A DNA stretch of 64,000 nucleotides from Peptoniphilus rachelemmaiella (GTDB lineage: Bacteria; Bacillota; Clostridia; Tissierellales; Peptoniphilaceae), in assembly GCF_943169845.1 (NCBI RefSeq), contig NZ_CALPBW010000006.1, forward strand, positions 52,167 through 116,166, written 5' to 3'. Each line of letters starts with the position of its first letter. Position 1 is the stretch's first letter. A program made the translations under genes and the position numbers. This document shows, piece after piece, positions 17,081-25,285 of the stretch. Under the pieces are notes generated by a model that made no database searches, was not told where the DNA came from, and saw nothing but the letters and a program-made list of their open reading frames with translations.

Positions 17081-17702
17081 TGAACTCATAAATTATTACG
17101 CCACGAACTTCAACTACATTGCGGAACAATTTTCCCGCCACTTCCTCATTGCCATTTACGGCGTGCTCTTTGCCTGCATCGTGGGCATTCCCTTGGGATT
17201 TTTCATTTCAGGGAGAGAAAAAATCAGAAACATCGTCATGGCCGTCGTGAATGTCATTCAAACCATACCGGGGCTTGCCATGTTGGCCATTTTAATGATG
17301 CTCATCGGCATCGGCGCAAACACCGTGGTCTTGTCCGTGTTTTTGTACGCCCTCTTGCCCATTATTAAAAACACGATCACCGGCATCGACGCCATCGATC
17401 CCGGCATCATCGATGCGGCACGGGGCATGGGCATGACCCAAGTGCAACAGGTGATGAAAGTGGAATTTCCACTGAGCATTTCCGTCATCATGGGCGGCAT
17501 ACGCAACGCCCTGGTGGTAGGCATCGGCGTCGCCGCCATCGGCACCTTTATCGGCGCCGGGGGCCTGGGCGATATTATTACCCGAGGCACGACGGTGGCC
17601 AACGGCTCCGCCATTATTTTAGCCGGCGCCATTCCCACGGCCCTGATGGCCATCCTATCCGATGTGTTTCTCGGGTGGATCGAGAAGAAATTAAAGCAAT
17701 AG
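17073..17702 (+). CDS. opuCD: Osmoprotectant ABC importer permease (second)
   Basis: A 209-residue membrane protein with the coupling loop DAARGMGMTQVQQV and the conserved AAIGTFIGAGGLG segment. The start is at ATG 17073, preceded by GAGGTG; it overlaps the end of the lipoprotein gene. It is the last gene of the operon and is followed by a strong terminator. Confidence 0.9.
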   Translation: MVNELINYYATNFNYIAEQFSRHFLIAIYGVLFACIVGIPLGFFISGREKIRNIVMAVVNVIQTIPGLAMLAILMMLIGIGANTVVLSVFLYALLPIIKNTITGIDAIDPGIIDAARGMGMTQVQQVMKVEFPLSISVIMGGIRNALVVGIGVAAIGTFIGAGGLGDIITRGTTVANGSAIILAGAIPTALMAILSDVFLGWIEKKLKQ

Positions 17703-17734
17703 CTAAGGCACGCTTCCGCCAATTTCATAAAAGA

Positions 17735-17776
17735 GAAAACCCGAGGCTCGGAAATTCCGAATCTCGGGTTTTTTAA
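17735..17776 (+). terminator. Terminator of the osmoprotectant importer operon
   Basis: AAAACCCGAG and CTCGGGTTTT surround an inner GGAA..TTCC hairpin, followed by a T run. Confidence 0.88.
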
Positions 17777-17803
17777 TGGAAACATTTTGAGTCGATGCAG
17801 GCA

Positions 17804-17830
17804 ACAAAAAACGCCCCCGAAAGGAGGCGT
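17804..17830 (-). terminator. Terminator of the superoxide reductase gene
   Basis: On the minus strand, ACGCCTCC-TTTC-GGGGGCGT followed by TTTTT. Confidence 0.85.
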
Positions 17831-17853
17831 CGGATCAGATCACTGATCGTCAA

Positions 17854-18210
17854 TTAAAGTTCAACGACATTTTCCCAGAGGCCGTGGATGTTGCACATGC
17901 TCAGTGCGTAAACGGTGCCCTTCTTTTCGCTCTTGAAGCAGGTGTTGACTTCGGGAACAGTAAAGACGTCGCTTTCGCCGTGTGCGTTGAATTCATAGCT
18001 GCCGACTTCTACAGGTGCTGCAGCGCCTTCAGCCTTGAAGAAGACTTTGATCCAGGAAATGTGGTGTTCCAATGTGTTCGGGTGTTCGATTTCCTTGCCG
18101 ACGGCAACGGAAACTTTAACGAAGCCGCCTTCGAAAGAAGCTTCGATTTCGGGAACGTGTTTTTCGTTCTTAAAGTCGCCGGATTTGACGGTTTCGGTTA
18201 ATTTTGTCAT
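17854..18210 (-). CDS. Superoxide reductase, one-iron (neelaredoxin / class II desulfoferrodoxin)
   Basis: A 118-residue protein. The catalytic iron site is complete: H18 in EKHVP, H43 and H49 in EHPNTLEHHI, then C106 and H109 in SMCNIHG, giving the four-His one-Cys centre. It lacks the N-terminal rubredoxin-like four-cysteine domain of class I enzymes. It reduces superoxide to hydrogen peroxide in the cytoplasm without releasing oxygen, as expected for an anaerobe exposed to air. GGAGG precedes the ATG. It is a single-gene unit with its own terminator. Confidence 0.94.
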   Translation of the reverse strand: MTKLTETVKSGDFKNEKHVPEIEASFEGGFVKVSVAVGKEIEHPNTLEHHISWIKVFFKAEGAAAPVEVGSYEFNAHGESDVFTVPEVNTCFKSEKKGTVYALSMCNIHGLWENVVEL

Positions 18211-18321
18211 GAATTATTACCTCCCAGTAATTCTAAGTTTTATTTTACGATGTTTATATACCCATTATTTCAAAAAAACCACAGTGATTTCATCTTTTAT
18301 CTCCGCCTTTTCGGGGAATCA

Positions 18322-18350
18322 TGTTCAAATGGGGTGTAATTTAGTATAAT
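18322..18350 (+). promoter_or_regulatory. Probable promoter of the RNA methyltransferase gene
   Basis: A perfect TATAAT (18345-18350) with a weak TGTTCA 17 bases upstream; transcription would begin just before the GGAGG. Confidence 0.55.
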
Positions 18351-18366
18351 AGTGTGGAGGTGTTCT

Positions 18367-19485
18367 ATGATTTATTTGGAAGCAACGGCAAACATCGGCA
18401 TGGAAGCCGTATTGAAACGGGAAGCTCAGGCTCTGGGCATGAAAAACATTCGCGTGCAAGACGGCCTCGTGTCCATGGAAGGAAAGACGGAAGACATCAG
18501 TCGATTAAATTTACATTTGCGCACGGCGGAGCGGGTGCACTGGGTGCTTGCCCGCTTTGAGGCGAGAAGTTTTACGGAGCTTTTCGACGGCGTATACGAT
18601 TTGCCTTGGCCGGACATTATGCCCAAGACGGCGAATTTCATTACCGAGGCCAAGAGTAAAAAATCACAACTCTTTTCTCTGTCGGATATTCAAAGAATCA
18701 CGGAAAAAGCCGTGGTCAACAAATTGCAGACCCGCTACAAAACCGAATGGTTTGAAAAAAACGGGGCCCGCTACCGCATCGGCGTGCGAATTGTCGACGA
18801 CTTGGCCACGATTTATATCGACACATCCGGCGACGGACTTCACGACCGGGGCTACAGAAAGCGCTCGGTGAAGGCGCCATTAACGGAAACATTGGCATCG
18901 GGGCTGGTGCAGCTCAGTTTTTGGAACAAAAACCGTATGCTCGTGGATCCTTTTTGCGGCAGCGGCACCATTTTAATCGAGGCGATTCTTTTAGGCAGAA
19001 ACATCGCCCCGGGGTTGAATCGTCGTTTCGACTTTGAGTATTGGAACCTGGAGGGGACCAATGAAAAGGCCATGCGAAAAGAAGCCTTTGAAATGATCGA
19101 CTACGACAGCAAATTGGAGCTTTACGGCTTCGACATAGATCCTAAGGCCCTGGAAGCGGCGCGAATCAATTTGGATTCCCTGGGCTTTTTAGACGACGTG
19201 ACTTTAAGGGAAAAAGACATTGCCCAGCTGGACCTGGCCGGAGACTACGGCGTCATCATTACCAATCCCCCTTACGGCGTCAGGATCGAAGACAAAGAGT
19301 CGGTCATGGCACTAAATCGTGAGCTGGGTCAATTGGCGAAAGCATTGCCCACATGGAGCCACTACATTATTACGGCGGACGAAGGCTTTGAATACGGCTT
19401 CGGCAAGAAGGCGGACAGAAAGCGCAAGCTTTACAACGGAAAGATCAAGACAGACTACTACCAATACTACGGTCCCAGGCCCTAA
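18367..19485 (+). CDS. THUMP-domain rRNA (guanine-N2)-methyltransferase, RlmL/YpsC family
   Basis: The start is at ATG 18367, preceded by GGAGGTG; an upstream in-frame start overlaps the promoter region. It is 372 residues. The N-terminal part (about 1-155) fits a ferredoxin-like plus THUMP RNA-binding region. The C-terminal Rossmann methyltransferase has the SAM loop DPFCGSGTILIEA and the catalytic NPPYGVRI (an NPPY motif for exocyclic amine methylation). Relatives methylate G2445 or equivalent positions in 23S rRNA. The next gene starts shortly after. Confidence 0.9.
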   Translation: MIYLEATANIGMEAVLKREAQALGMKNIRVQDGLVSMEGKTEDISRLNLHLRTAERVHWVLARFEARSFTELFDGVYDLPWPDIMPKTANFITEAKSKKSQLFSLSDIQRITEKAVVNKLQTRYKTEWFEKNGARYRIGVRIVDDLATIYIDTSGDGLHDRGYRKRSVKAPLTETLASGLVQLSFWNKNRMLVDPFCGSGTILIEAILLGRNIAPGLNRRFDFEYWNLEGTNEKAMRKEAFEMIDYDSKLELYGFDIDPKALEAARINLDSLGFLDDVTLREKDIAQLDLAGDYGVIITNPPYGVRIEDKESVMALNRELGQLAKALPTWSHYIITADEGFEYGFGKKADRKRKLYNGKIKTDYYQYYGPRP

Positions 19486-19503
19486 CAGGGGAAAGAGGCA
19501 GGC

Positions 19504-20574
19504 ATGAGAAAGAGCGAGATTCCAAGCAACATAATCGAGACCAAGCTTTTGGACACCATGACCGATTTAATTCGCGTCGTGGACAAGGACAATCGCGTAG
19601 TCTACTATAATCATGCCATGGAAAAAGTATTGGAGAAAAACGAAAGAGACGGAAAGCACGACGATGACCGCATGACGGCCCGCGCCCTTGGAAGTGGCGA
19701 AAACATTCAGCGGGAGACCTACATCGGCGAAACCTACTATTCCGTAAAAACCAATCCCATTCGATCGGAAGCCGGAGATATTATCGGCGCCATCGAAGTG
19801 TTTCGCGACAAGAGCGTGGAAAAGCGGCTTCAGGTGGAGTTGATCGAAAAGAATCGCGCCCTAATCGAGGAGCAAATGAGTGCCGCCTCCATTCAGCGGG
19901 CCCTTTTGCCCCAGCGGGGTTACGATCGGTTTTTTTATACAGACTATTTCTATCGACCGGCGGAAATTTTAAGCGGCGACTTCTTCGACATTATTGAAAT
20001 CGACGAAGACCACACAGCCATTTACATGGCCGATGCCGTGGGCCACGGCTTCGCTTCCTCCATGGCGACTTTATTTATTTCCCAAACGATGCGAAACATG
20101 GATCCGGAGATTTTGGTGGATCCCACCGTGGCCATGATGGAGCTGGTGCATCGCTTCCGGGAGCTGAATCCGCCGGACACCATGTACTTCACCATGTTCC
20201 TCGGCGTGTATTCGAAAAAGAACAGGAAATTCACCTATGCCAATGCCGGCCACGATTGCCCGCCCCTGTTAAAGCGAAACGGCCACGTGCGGCTCTTGAT
20301 GAACGCGGGCTTTCCCGTGACGCAATTGGTGGAGGCGACGTTTTATGAGTGCCGCAGCGCCTATTTGCAAAAAGGCGACGAATTATTATTTTACACCGAC
20401 GGGATTACGGAATGCCGCAGTCGGGGCAGAAAGCAGTACGGCGTAGATGCCTTGCGGGATCTGTTCAGCCGAATCGGCGACGATCCCCTGGCGGAAATTC
20501 AACAGGCACTTAGCGATTTTATTTACGAAGACATCGTAGACGACATGACCTGCCTTTATGTGAAGATGATTTAG
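19504..20574 (+). CDS. PAS-domain PP2C (SpoIIE-type) serine/threonine phosphatase
   Basis: A 356-residue soluble protein. An N-terminal PAS domain (about residues 10-115, DTMTDLIRVVDKDNRVVYYN) should sense a small ligand or redox state. A linker helix with the IQRALLP motif leads into the SpoIIE/RsbU phosphatase domain. Metal-binding acidic residues are in SGDFFDIIEID and ADAVGHGFASS, and later YANAGHDCPPLL and YTDGITECRSR. Such enzymes dephosphorylate anti-anti-sigma factors. No STAS or RsbW-like gene adjoins it, so the target is unknown. It lies 18 bases after the methyltransferase and is probably cotranscribed. Confidence 0.88.
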   Translation: MRKSEIPSNIIETKLLDTMTDLIRVVDKDNRVVYYNHAMEKVLEKNERDGKHDDDRMTARALGSGENIQRETYIGETYYSVKTNPIRSEAGDIIGAIEVFRDKSVEKRLQVELIEKNRALIEEQMSAASIQRALLPQRGYDRFFYTDYFYRPAEILSGDFFDIIEIDEDHTAIYMADAVGHGFASSMATLFISQTMRNMDPEILVDPTVAMMELVHRFRELNPPDTMYFTMFLGVYSKKNRKFTYANAGHDCPPLLKRNGHVRLLMNAGFPVTQLVEATFYECRSAYLQKGDELLFYTDGITECRSRGRKQYGVDALRDLFSRIGDDPLAEIQQALSDFIYEDIVDDMTCLYVKMI

Positions 20575-20691
20575 GCGAGGCGGTGGATTCAAAATCCCTT
20601 GAACCTCTCCGTGAGTTGGTGTAAGAACCCGTAAAGACCGTGGAAATGTCTATAATTGAAGAAAAGGGCTTCGTTTAAGTCCTTACACGCC

Positions 20692-20729
20692 AACGGCATA
20701 AAGGCATGGATCTTTGTGCCGTTTTTTAT
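20692..20729 (+). terminator. Terminator after the phosphatase gene
   Basis: AACGGCATAAAGG pairs with TCTTTGTGCCGTT (wobbles included), followed by TTTTTT. The remainder of 20575-20920 holds no gene that I can support. Confidence 0.75.
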
Positions 20730-20920
20730 TTGTTTTATTGTATTGGCGGGAGCCTGTGAAAGGCAAGCTTGCCTGAATGGCGAACCGCGGAAAAATCAGG
20801 AAGGGATAAATAAAAGGAGAAGGCATTTTGCGGAAAAACCCGTCCCTCGAAGAGAAACTTTTTACAAAATCACTTGAAACCCTATCCCGTATGTGATAGT
20901 ATGTTAAATTTTTCTGATTA

Positions 20921-20929
20921 TGGTATAAT
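20921..20929 (+). promoter_or_regulatory. Extended -10 promoter of carD
   Basis: TGGTATAAT: a perfect -10 with the TGn extension. There is no good -35 hexamer, as is usual for extended -10 promoters. Confidence 0.65.
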
Positions 20930-20961
20930 TAAATAGAATATAGGCAGGAGAGGAGGAAGCT

Positions 20962-21474
20962 ATGTTTAAAATAGGTGATAAGATCGTCTATCCCGTACAC
21001 GGTGCCGGCATCATCGTCGATATCGAGACCAAAGTCATTTTGGGAGAGAAAAAAGAATACTACGTCATGAAAATTCCCGTAAACGAAATGAAAGTGTTGG
21101 TCCCCCTGGGCAGCATGGGCGATGTAGGGATTCGCGATATAAAAACACCGGAAGAAATGGACAAAGTCTTGGAGGTATTGAAGGATCCCGGGAAGGAAAA
21201 AATGCCGACCAACTGGAATCGGCGCTATCGCTTCCATCAAGACAAGATTAAAACCGGCGACCTGGAAGAAATTGCCAAGGTCATTAAAAATCTGGAAAGC
21301 TTAGACAGAGAAAAAGCCCTCTCTACGGGGGAACGTAAAATTCTTAACACGGCCCGGCAAATTATATTGTCCGAAATGGTCCTCGTTTACGACAAGTCTT
21401 TCGACGAAGTGGTGGAGCTGGTGGATCAAACCATGGCGGACGGATGTTTGAAGGACATTGAAGAAAGAAAGTAG
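20962..21474 (+). CDS. CarD/CdnL-family RNA polymerase-binding regulator
   Basis: A 170-residue protein. The N-terminal Tudor-like RID domain (FKIGDKIVYPVHGAGIIVDI, then a region ending KVLVPL) binds the RNA polymerase beta subunit. The C-terminal helical part (about 70-165, with YRFHQDKIKTGD) contacts promoter DNA. CarD proteins stabilise open complexes, often at rRNA promoters. GGAGGAAGC precedes the ATG. The downstream PIN-TRAM gene follows closely, an order I recall from other Firmicutes. Confidence 0.92.
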   Translation: MFKIGDKIVYPVHGAGIIVDIETKVILGEKKEYYVMKIPVNEMKVLVPLGSMGDVGIRDIKTPEEMDKVLEVLKDPGKEKMPTNWNRRYRFHQDKIKTGDLEEIAKVIKNLESLDREKALSTGERKILNTARQIILSEMVLVYDKSFDEVVELVDQTMADGCLKDIEERK

Positions 21475-21481
21475 GGTGCCC

Positions 21482-22591
21482 ATGGGAATTCGATCCAATC
21501 GCATCTTCCACTGGGCGTTCCGACTGCTCTTTACCCTTTTGGGATTGGCCGTCGCACGCCTGGTCTTAAGACTGTTGCGCGATTTGAATGCCATGAAAAT
21601 ACTGGGCCGTCTGATTCCCCCTGCAGCGATTCCCGTGGTTATTTTTATTTTATTTGCCATTTTATTTTTTATTCTCGGGAAATACGCTTACGGGGCGCTT
21701 TGGCGGTTTGTAGGTTTTGTCGAATCAGAAATGAAAGACGTGCCTGCATCGGATATTTTTTGGGGCATCTTCGGTCTGATTATCGGAATCATCATTGCCT
21801 TTCTCGTCTCCCTGCCCATCTACCGACTGAACATCGATTACATCAGCAGCTTTTTATCTCTGATTATCTATGTCGTACTAGGGGTGCTGGGCATACGGAT
21901 TATGCTCTTTAAAAGGGAAGAAATCGCCACATCCATTCGGAATCTTTTTCTCCAGGGAAGCGGCGCCGTGAAATTGAAAAACGTCGATAAAAAACAGGGC
22001 GTACCGAAGCTTTTGGACACCTCGGTGATTATCGACGGGCGCATCGTCGATATAATCGAGCTGGGCTTCATTGAAGGGCCCATCGTCGTGCCGAACTTCG
22101 TTTTGCGGGAGCTTCAGGGCATCGCCGATTCTTCAAACGGCATGAGTCGGGCGAAGGGCCGAAAGGGCTTGGATGCTTTGAAAAAGCTCCAAGAAGACAG
22201 TCGCTATAAAATTAAAATTCTGGAAAAAAGCTACGGCGATATAACCGAAGTGGACACCATGCTTCTGCGCTTGGCCAAAGAAGTGAAGGGCGTGGTGGTG
22301 ACCAACGACTATAATTTAAACAAGGTGGCGGACGTGCAGGGCATACGGGTGTTGAACATCAATGCCTTGGCCAATGCCATGAAGCCCGTCTTCGTCGCCG
22401 GCGAGAAGATCAATGTCTTCGTCGTCAAGCCCGGCAGTCAGGACAAACAGGGCCTGGGCTATTTAGACGACGGCACCATGATCGTCGTGGAAAACGGCAT
22501 CGACTACATCGGCCACAATGTGGACTGCAAAGTGACCAGTATGCTTCAAACCTCGGCGGGAAAAATGATTTTCGCCAAACCATTGGATTAA
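21482..22591 (+). CDS. Membrane-anchored PIN/TRAM-domain protein (YacL family)
   Basis: The start is set at ATG 21482; an upstream TTG in frame lies inside carD. It is 369 residues: four membrane helices in about the first 140 residues, a PIN nuclease domain beginning LLDTSVIIDGRIVDIIELG with the acidic residues needed for metal binding and a later VVTNDYNLN, then a C-terminal TRAM domain (about residues 300-365) expected to bind RNA. It is probably a membrane-tethered ribonuclease; the substrate is unknown for the family. The order carD then PIN-TRAM is common in Firmicutes, but the ispD gene that often follows is absent. Confidence 0.88.
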   Translation: MGIRSNRIFHWAFRLLFTLLGLAVARLVLRLLRDLNAMKILGRLIPPAAIPVVIFILFAILFFILGKYAYGALWRFVGFVESEMKDVPASDIFWGIFGLIIGIIIAFLVSLPIYRLNIDYISSFLSLIIYVVLGVLGIRIMLFKREEIATSIRNLFLQGSGAVKLKNVDKKQGVPKLLDTSVIIDGRIVDIIELGFIEGPIVVPNFVLRELQGIADSSNGMSRAKGRKGLDALKKLQEDSRYKIKILEKSYGDITEVDTMLLRLAKEVKGVVVTNDYNLNKVADVQGIRVLNINALANAMKPVFVAGEKINVFVVKPGSQDKQGLGYLDDGTMIVVENGIDYIGHNVDCKVTSMLQTSAGKMIFAKPLD

Positions 22592-22637
22592 AAAGCGACC
22601 CGGTTCGTGGGGATCCACGTTCCTCGGGTCGCTTTTC
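22590..22637. terminator. Bidirectional terminator between the PIN-TRAM gene and tyrS
   Basis: AAAAGCGACCCG and CGGGTCGCTTTT form a perfect 12-pair outer stem around an inner CGTGG..CCACG hairpin. It serves two convergent genes. Confidence 0.9.
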
Positions 22638-22648
22638 ATTGTATGGGC

Positions 22649-23875
22649 TTATTTTAATTTGAACAGGTGGTGAACCTTCTTGCCTTTGCGGACGTGGACA
22701 CCTTTTTTAAGGGCATCTAAAGTGATGATGGCATCGTGGGAAGCGACTTTTTCGTCGTCGACGGACACGCCGCCTTGTTGAATGAGTCGGCGTCCTTCAC
22801 TGGTGGAGGCGATGAGATCGCCTTTTTGCATCAGTTCCACAATGGTGATGCCGTCTTTCACATCTTCTTCTGCAAGCTCCGTGGTGGGCATGTGTTCCGT
22901 ATCGCCGCTGCCGCCGAAGAGAACGCGGGAAGCTTCCAGAGCCTTGTCCGCTTCTTCCTTGCCGTGAACTTCATTGGTGATTTCCCAAGCCAAACGTTCC
23001 TTGGCTGCATTCAGTTCTTGGCCTTCCAGTTTTTCGTAATCGCCGATTTCTTCGTCGCTGACGTCGGTTAAGAGTTTCAGGAACTTAATGACATCGCGGT
23101 CGTCGCAATTACGCAGGTATTGGAACATTTCGTGGGGCGGCGTCTTGTTGGGATCCAAGAAAATGGCGCCCTTCATGGATTTGCCCATCTTTTGGCCGTC
23201 GGCGGTGGAGAGCAGCTTGAAGGTCATGGAGTAGACCTTGCCGTCGTCGAGCTTCCGAACCAAGTCGTAGCCGCCGAGCATATTGCTCCATTGGTCGGAG
23301 CCGCCTAATTGCAATTGGCAATTGTATTTTCTGTAGAGGAGCAGGAAGTCGTAGGACTGCATGAGCATGTAGCCCATTTCGAAGAAAGTCAGCCCTTGTT
23401 CCAAACGATTGGCATAAGCGTCCAGCTTCAGCATATGGTTTACGGAGAAATGCACGCCGATGTTGCGCATGAATTCCAGGTAGCCCAGATCCAAGAGCCA
23501 ATCCGCATTGTTGGCGACGATGGCCTTGCCGTCGGAATAATCGATAAAATGAGATAATTGCCGTTTGAAGCATTCGATGTTGTGGTCGATGTCTTCGCGG
23601 GTCAGCATTTTGCGCATGTCGCTGCGTCCGGAGGGGTCGCCGATTAAGGTGGTGCCGCCACCGAAAAGGGTAATGGGCACGTGACCGGCCCGTTGGAAAT
23701 GTTGAAGAACTTTTACTTGAAGATAGTGGCCTAAAGTAAGGGAATCCGCCGTTGCGTCAAAGCCGATATAAAAAGTAATCGGTCCTTCTGCCAAGCGTTC
23801 ACGCAATTCTTCGGGGAAAGTTACTTGGTCGATGTAACCTCTTCTTTCAAGTAGATCAAATACGTTTTCAGTCAT
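22649..23875 (-). CDS. tyrS: Tyrosyl-tRNA synthetase
   Basis: The start is at 23875 (MTENVFDLLERRGYIDQ), preceded by AGGAGG; the frame is open further upstream only because it runs through the T-box leader. It is 408 residues. The class I catalytic domain has GFDATADSLTLGHYL, where LGH corresponds to HIGH, and the KMSKS loop reads KMGKS. A C-terminal S4-like RNA-binding domain begins near GDLIASTSEGRRLIQQG. It charges tRNA-Tyr. It is controlled by a compact T-box in its leader. Confidence 0.96.
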   Translation of the reverse strand: MTENVFDLLERRGYIDQVTFPEELRERLAEGPITFYIGFDATADSLTLGHYLQVKVLQHFQRAGHVPITLFGGGTTLIGDPSGRSDMRKMLTREDIDHNIECFKRQLSHFIDYSDGKAIVANNADWLLDLGYLEFMRNIGVHFSVNHMLKLDAYANRLEQGLTFFEMGYMLMQSYDFLLLYRKYNCQLQLGGSDQWSNMLGGYDLVRKLDDGKVYSMTFKLLSTADGQKMGKSMKGAIFLDPNKTPPHEMFQYLRNCDDRDVIKFLKLLTDVSDEEIGDYEKLEGQELNAAKERLAWEITNEVHGKEEADKALEASRVLFGGSGDTEHMPTTELAEEDVKDGITIVELMQKGDLIASTSEGRRLIQQGGVSVDDEKVASHDAIITLDALKKGVHVRKGKKVHHLFKLK

Positions 23876-23883
23876 AATGCCTC

Positions 23884-24022
23884 CTTTTTTAAGCACAAAA
23901 AAAGCTCCTGCGAAAGGGCGTCTTCCAACGCGGTACCACCTTTCTTCGCAAAAAGCCTCAAGCAAATTATCATACTCCGGCGCTGTAATTTTGGGGACGC
24001 CATCATCGTATCTATGAATTTG
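23884..24022 (-). ncRNA. Tyrosine T-box riboswitch with very short Stem I
   Basis: Minus strand. The T-box core AAAGGTGGTACCGCG (23929-23943) forms the antiterminator: AAAGG pairs with CCTTT, and GCG with CGC, around a seven-base bulge TGGTACC. A competing terminator uses TGCGAAG and CTTTCGCA and ends in seven Ts (23897-23904). Stem I is only about 60 nt (23963-24022): base helix CAAATT with AATTTG, an internal loop with the Tyr codon TAT (23972-23974) in the usual 3' position, then a four-pair GGCG/CGCC tip. No distal AG bulge/GGTG loop and no Stem II or III are visible. Full Tyr-tRNA charging should cause termination. Confidence 0.88.
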
Positions 24023-24028
24023 ATATCC

Positions 24029-24057
24029 ATTATATGGAGGGACAAAAACTTTGTCAA
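24029..24057 (-). promoter_or_regulatory. Consensus promoter of tyrS
   Basis: On the minus strand, TTGACA (24052-24057), a 17-base spacer and TATAAT (24029-24034). It fixes the transcript start close to 24022, so the short T-box leader is not an artefact of a missed upstream start. Confidence 0.9.
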
Positions 24058-24110
24058 GCAAAAAAGCGTTTTTTTCTGAAAATTGTGTTATGATGAAAAA
24101 GAGGTGGCAT

Positions 24111-25271
24111 ATGATTGGCGTGGATCTGGTTTACATACCGCGAATAAAAGAAATACTGAACAGGCGAGGCGAGGCTTTTCTGCAAAAAGTGTTTTCGCCT
24201 GAGGAACGGGCAAATCTGCGCCTGCACCCCAATACCGTGGCCGCACACTTTGCCGCAAAAGAGGCCATGGCCAAGGCATTGGGCGCGGGTCTGTTTAAGG
24301 CGGGCTTTAAAAACCTGCTTGTTTTCTACGACGAAAGCGGCGCACCCTACGGACGCTTTGAGCAGCATTTCTTTGATTTATCCATCTCTCACGAAAAAGA
24401 CTACGCCGTCGCCGTGGCGCGGCTTAGGACAGGCGAGGGGCCTTCGGTGTCGAAGGAGGCGGCGAAAATGCTCCCCGTCGTGAATCTGAGTGACCACAAA
24501 GGCGCTCGGGGAAAGGCGGCCGTCGTCGGCGGATGCGCCGGGATGTTCGGCTCCGTAGACCTCGCCGCCTCGGCGGCATTAAGGGCCGGTTGCGGCCTGA
24601 GTTACGCCTACGTTCCCGACGATAGTTTCCGCGACTTTTCTTTGCGTATGCGCGAAGTCATCGTAAAAAAACAAAGTGCGGCGGAGGATTTAAAGGACGT
24701 GGACGCCTTGGGGCTCGGTCCTGGCATGGGCCGCGACGACAGGGCGCGGGATGTGTTTTTGAAAGTATACGGCCTCGCCCTTCCCATGGCCGTCGACGCC
24801 GACGGGCTCTACCATTTGGCGGAAGCGAAGGTGCCATCGGCGGGACCGAAAATTTTCACGCCCCACGCCGGGGAAATGGCCCGCCTCATTGATCGCGATG
24901 TGGCCTGGGTGAACGCCCACCGAGACGAAGCTGTGGATGCTTGCCTTCGTCGCTACGGCGGCGTGGTGGTATTGAAGGGACACGACACCATCGTGGCTTC
25001 GAAAGACGACCGCGTAGTCAACGAAACGGGCAATGCCGGCATGGCGACGGCGGGCTCCGGCGATGTTTTAACCGGCGTTATCGCATCGTTTTTGGCCCAG
25101 GGCATGGATTGTTTTCAAGCGGCCCGCCTGGGGGTATACATACACGGACTGGCAGGAGATCTCGCCGCTTTACATAAAAGCAAGCGGGGAATGATCGCTT
25201 CGGATCTTATCGAGTATTTGCCTGAAGCCTTCCTCCGCCTCGAGGCCGCGAGAGAGATCTGTCAGAAATAG
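24111..25271 (+). CDS. Fusion of holo-ACP synthase and ADP-dependent NAD(P)H-hydrate dehydratase
   Basis: The start is at ATG 24111, preceded by GAGGTGGCAT. It is 386 residues. Residues 1 to about 110 are AcpS: MIGVDLVYIPRI with the magnesium-binding Asp, and FAAKEAMAKALGAG with the conserved Lys-Glu. They transfer phosphopantetheine to acyl carrier protein. Residues from about 120 form the NnrD (CARKD) domain, with GPGMG, TPHAGEMARLI and the catalytic region NAGMATAGSGDVLTG, which repairs hydrated NAD(P)H. The usual epimerase (NnrE) domain is missing. Many Firmicutes keep these genes adjacent; here they are one protein. The mazF gene follows after 14 bases. Confidence 0.9.
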   Translation: MIGVDLVYIPRIKEILNRRGEAFLQKVFSPEERANLRLHPNTVAAHFAAKEAMAKALGAGLFKAGFKNLLVFYDESGAPYGRFEQHFFDLSISHEKDYAVAVARLRTGEGPSVSKEAAKMLPVVNLSDHKGARGKAAVVGGCAGMFGSVDLAASAALRAGCGLSYAYVPDDSFRDFSLRMREVIVKKQSAAEDLKDVDALGLGPGMGRDDRARDVFLKVYGLALPMAVDADGLYHLAEAKVPSAGPKIFTPHAGEMARLIDRDVAWVNAHRDEAVDACLRRYGGVVVLKGHDTIVASKDDRVVNETGNAGMATAGSGDVLTGVIASFLAQGMDCFQAARLGVYIHGLAGDLAALHKSKRGMIASDLIEYLPEAFLRLEAAREICQK

Positions 25272-25285
25272 AAAGGTTGTGATCT

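Noticed and set aside
20656..20877. 73-codon frame with a hydrophobic stretch, starting at TTG
   Set aside because: It spans a Rho-independent terminator, starts on the -10-like sequence and has no ribosome-binding site.
23876..24061. N-terminal extension of TyrS
   Set aside because: The extra codons are the T-box leader read through by chance; TyrS has its normal start with AGGAGG at 23875.
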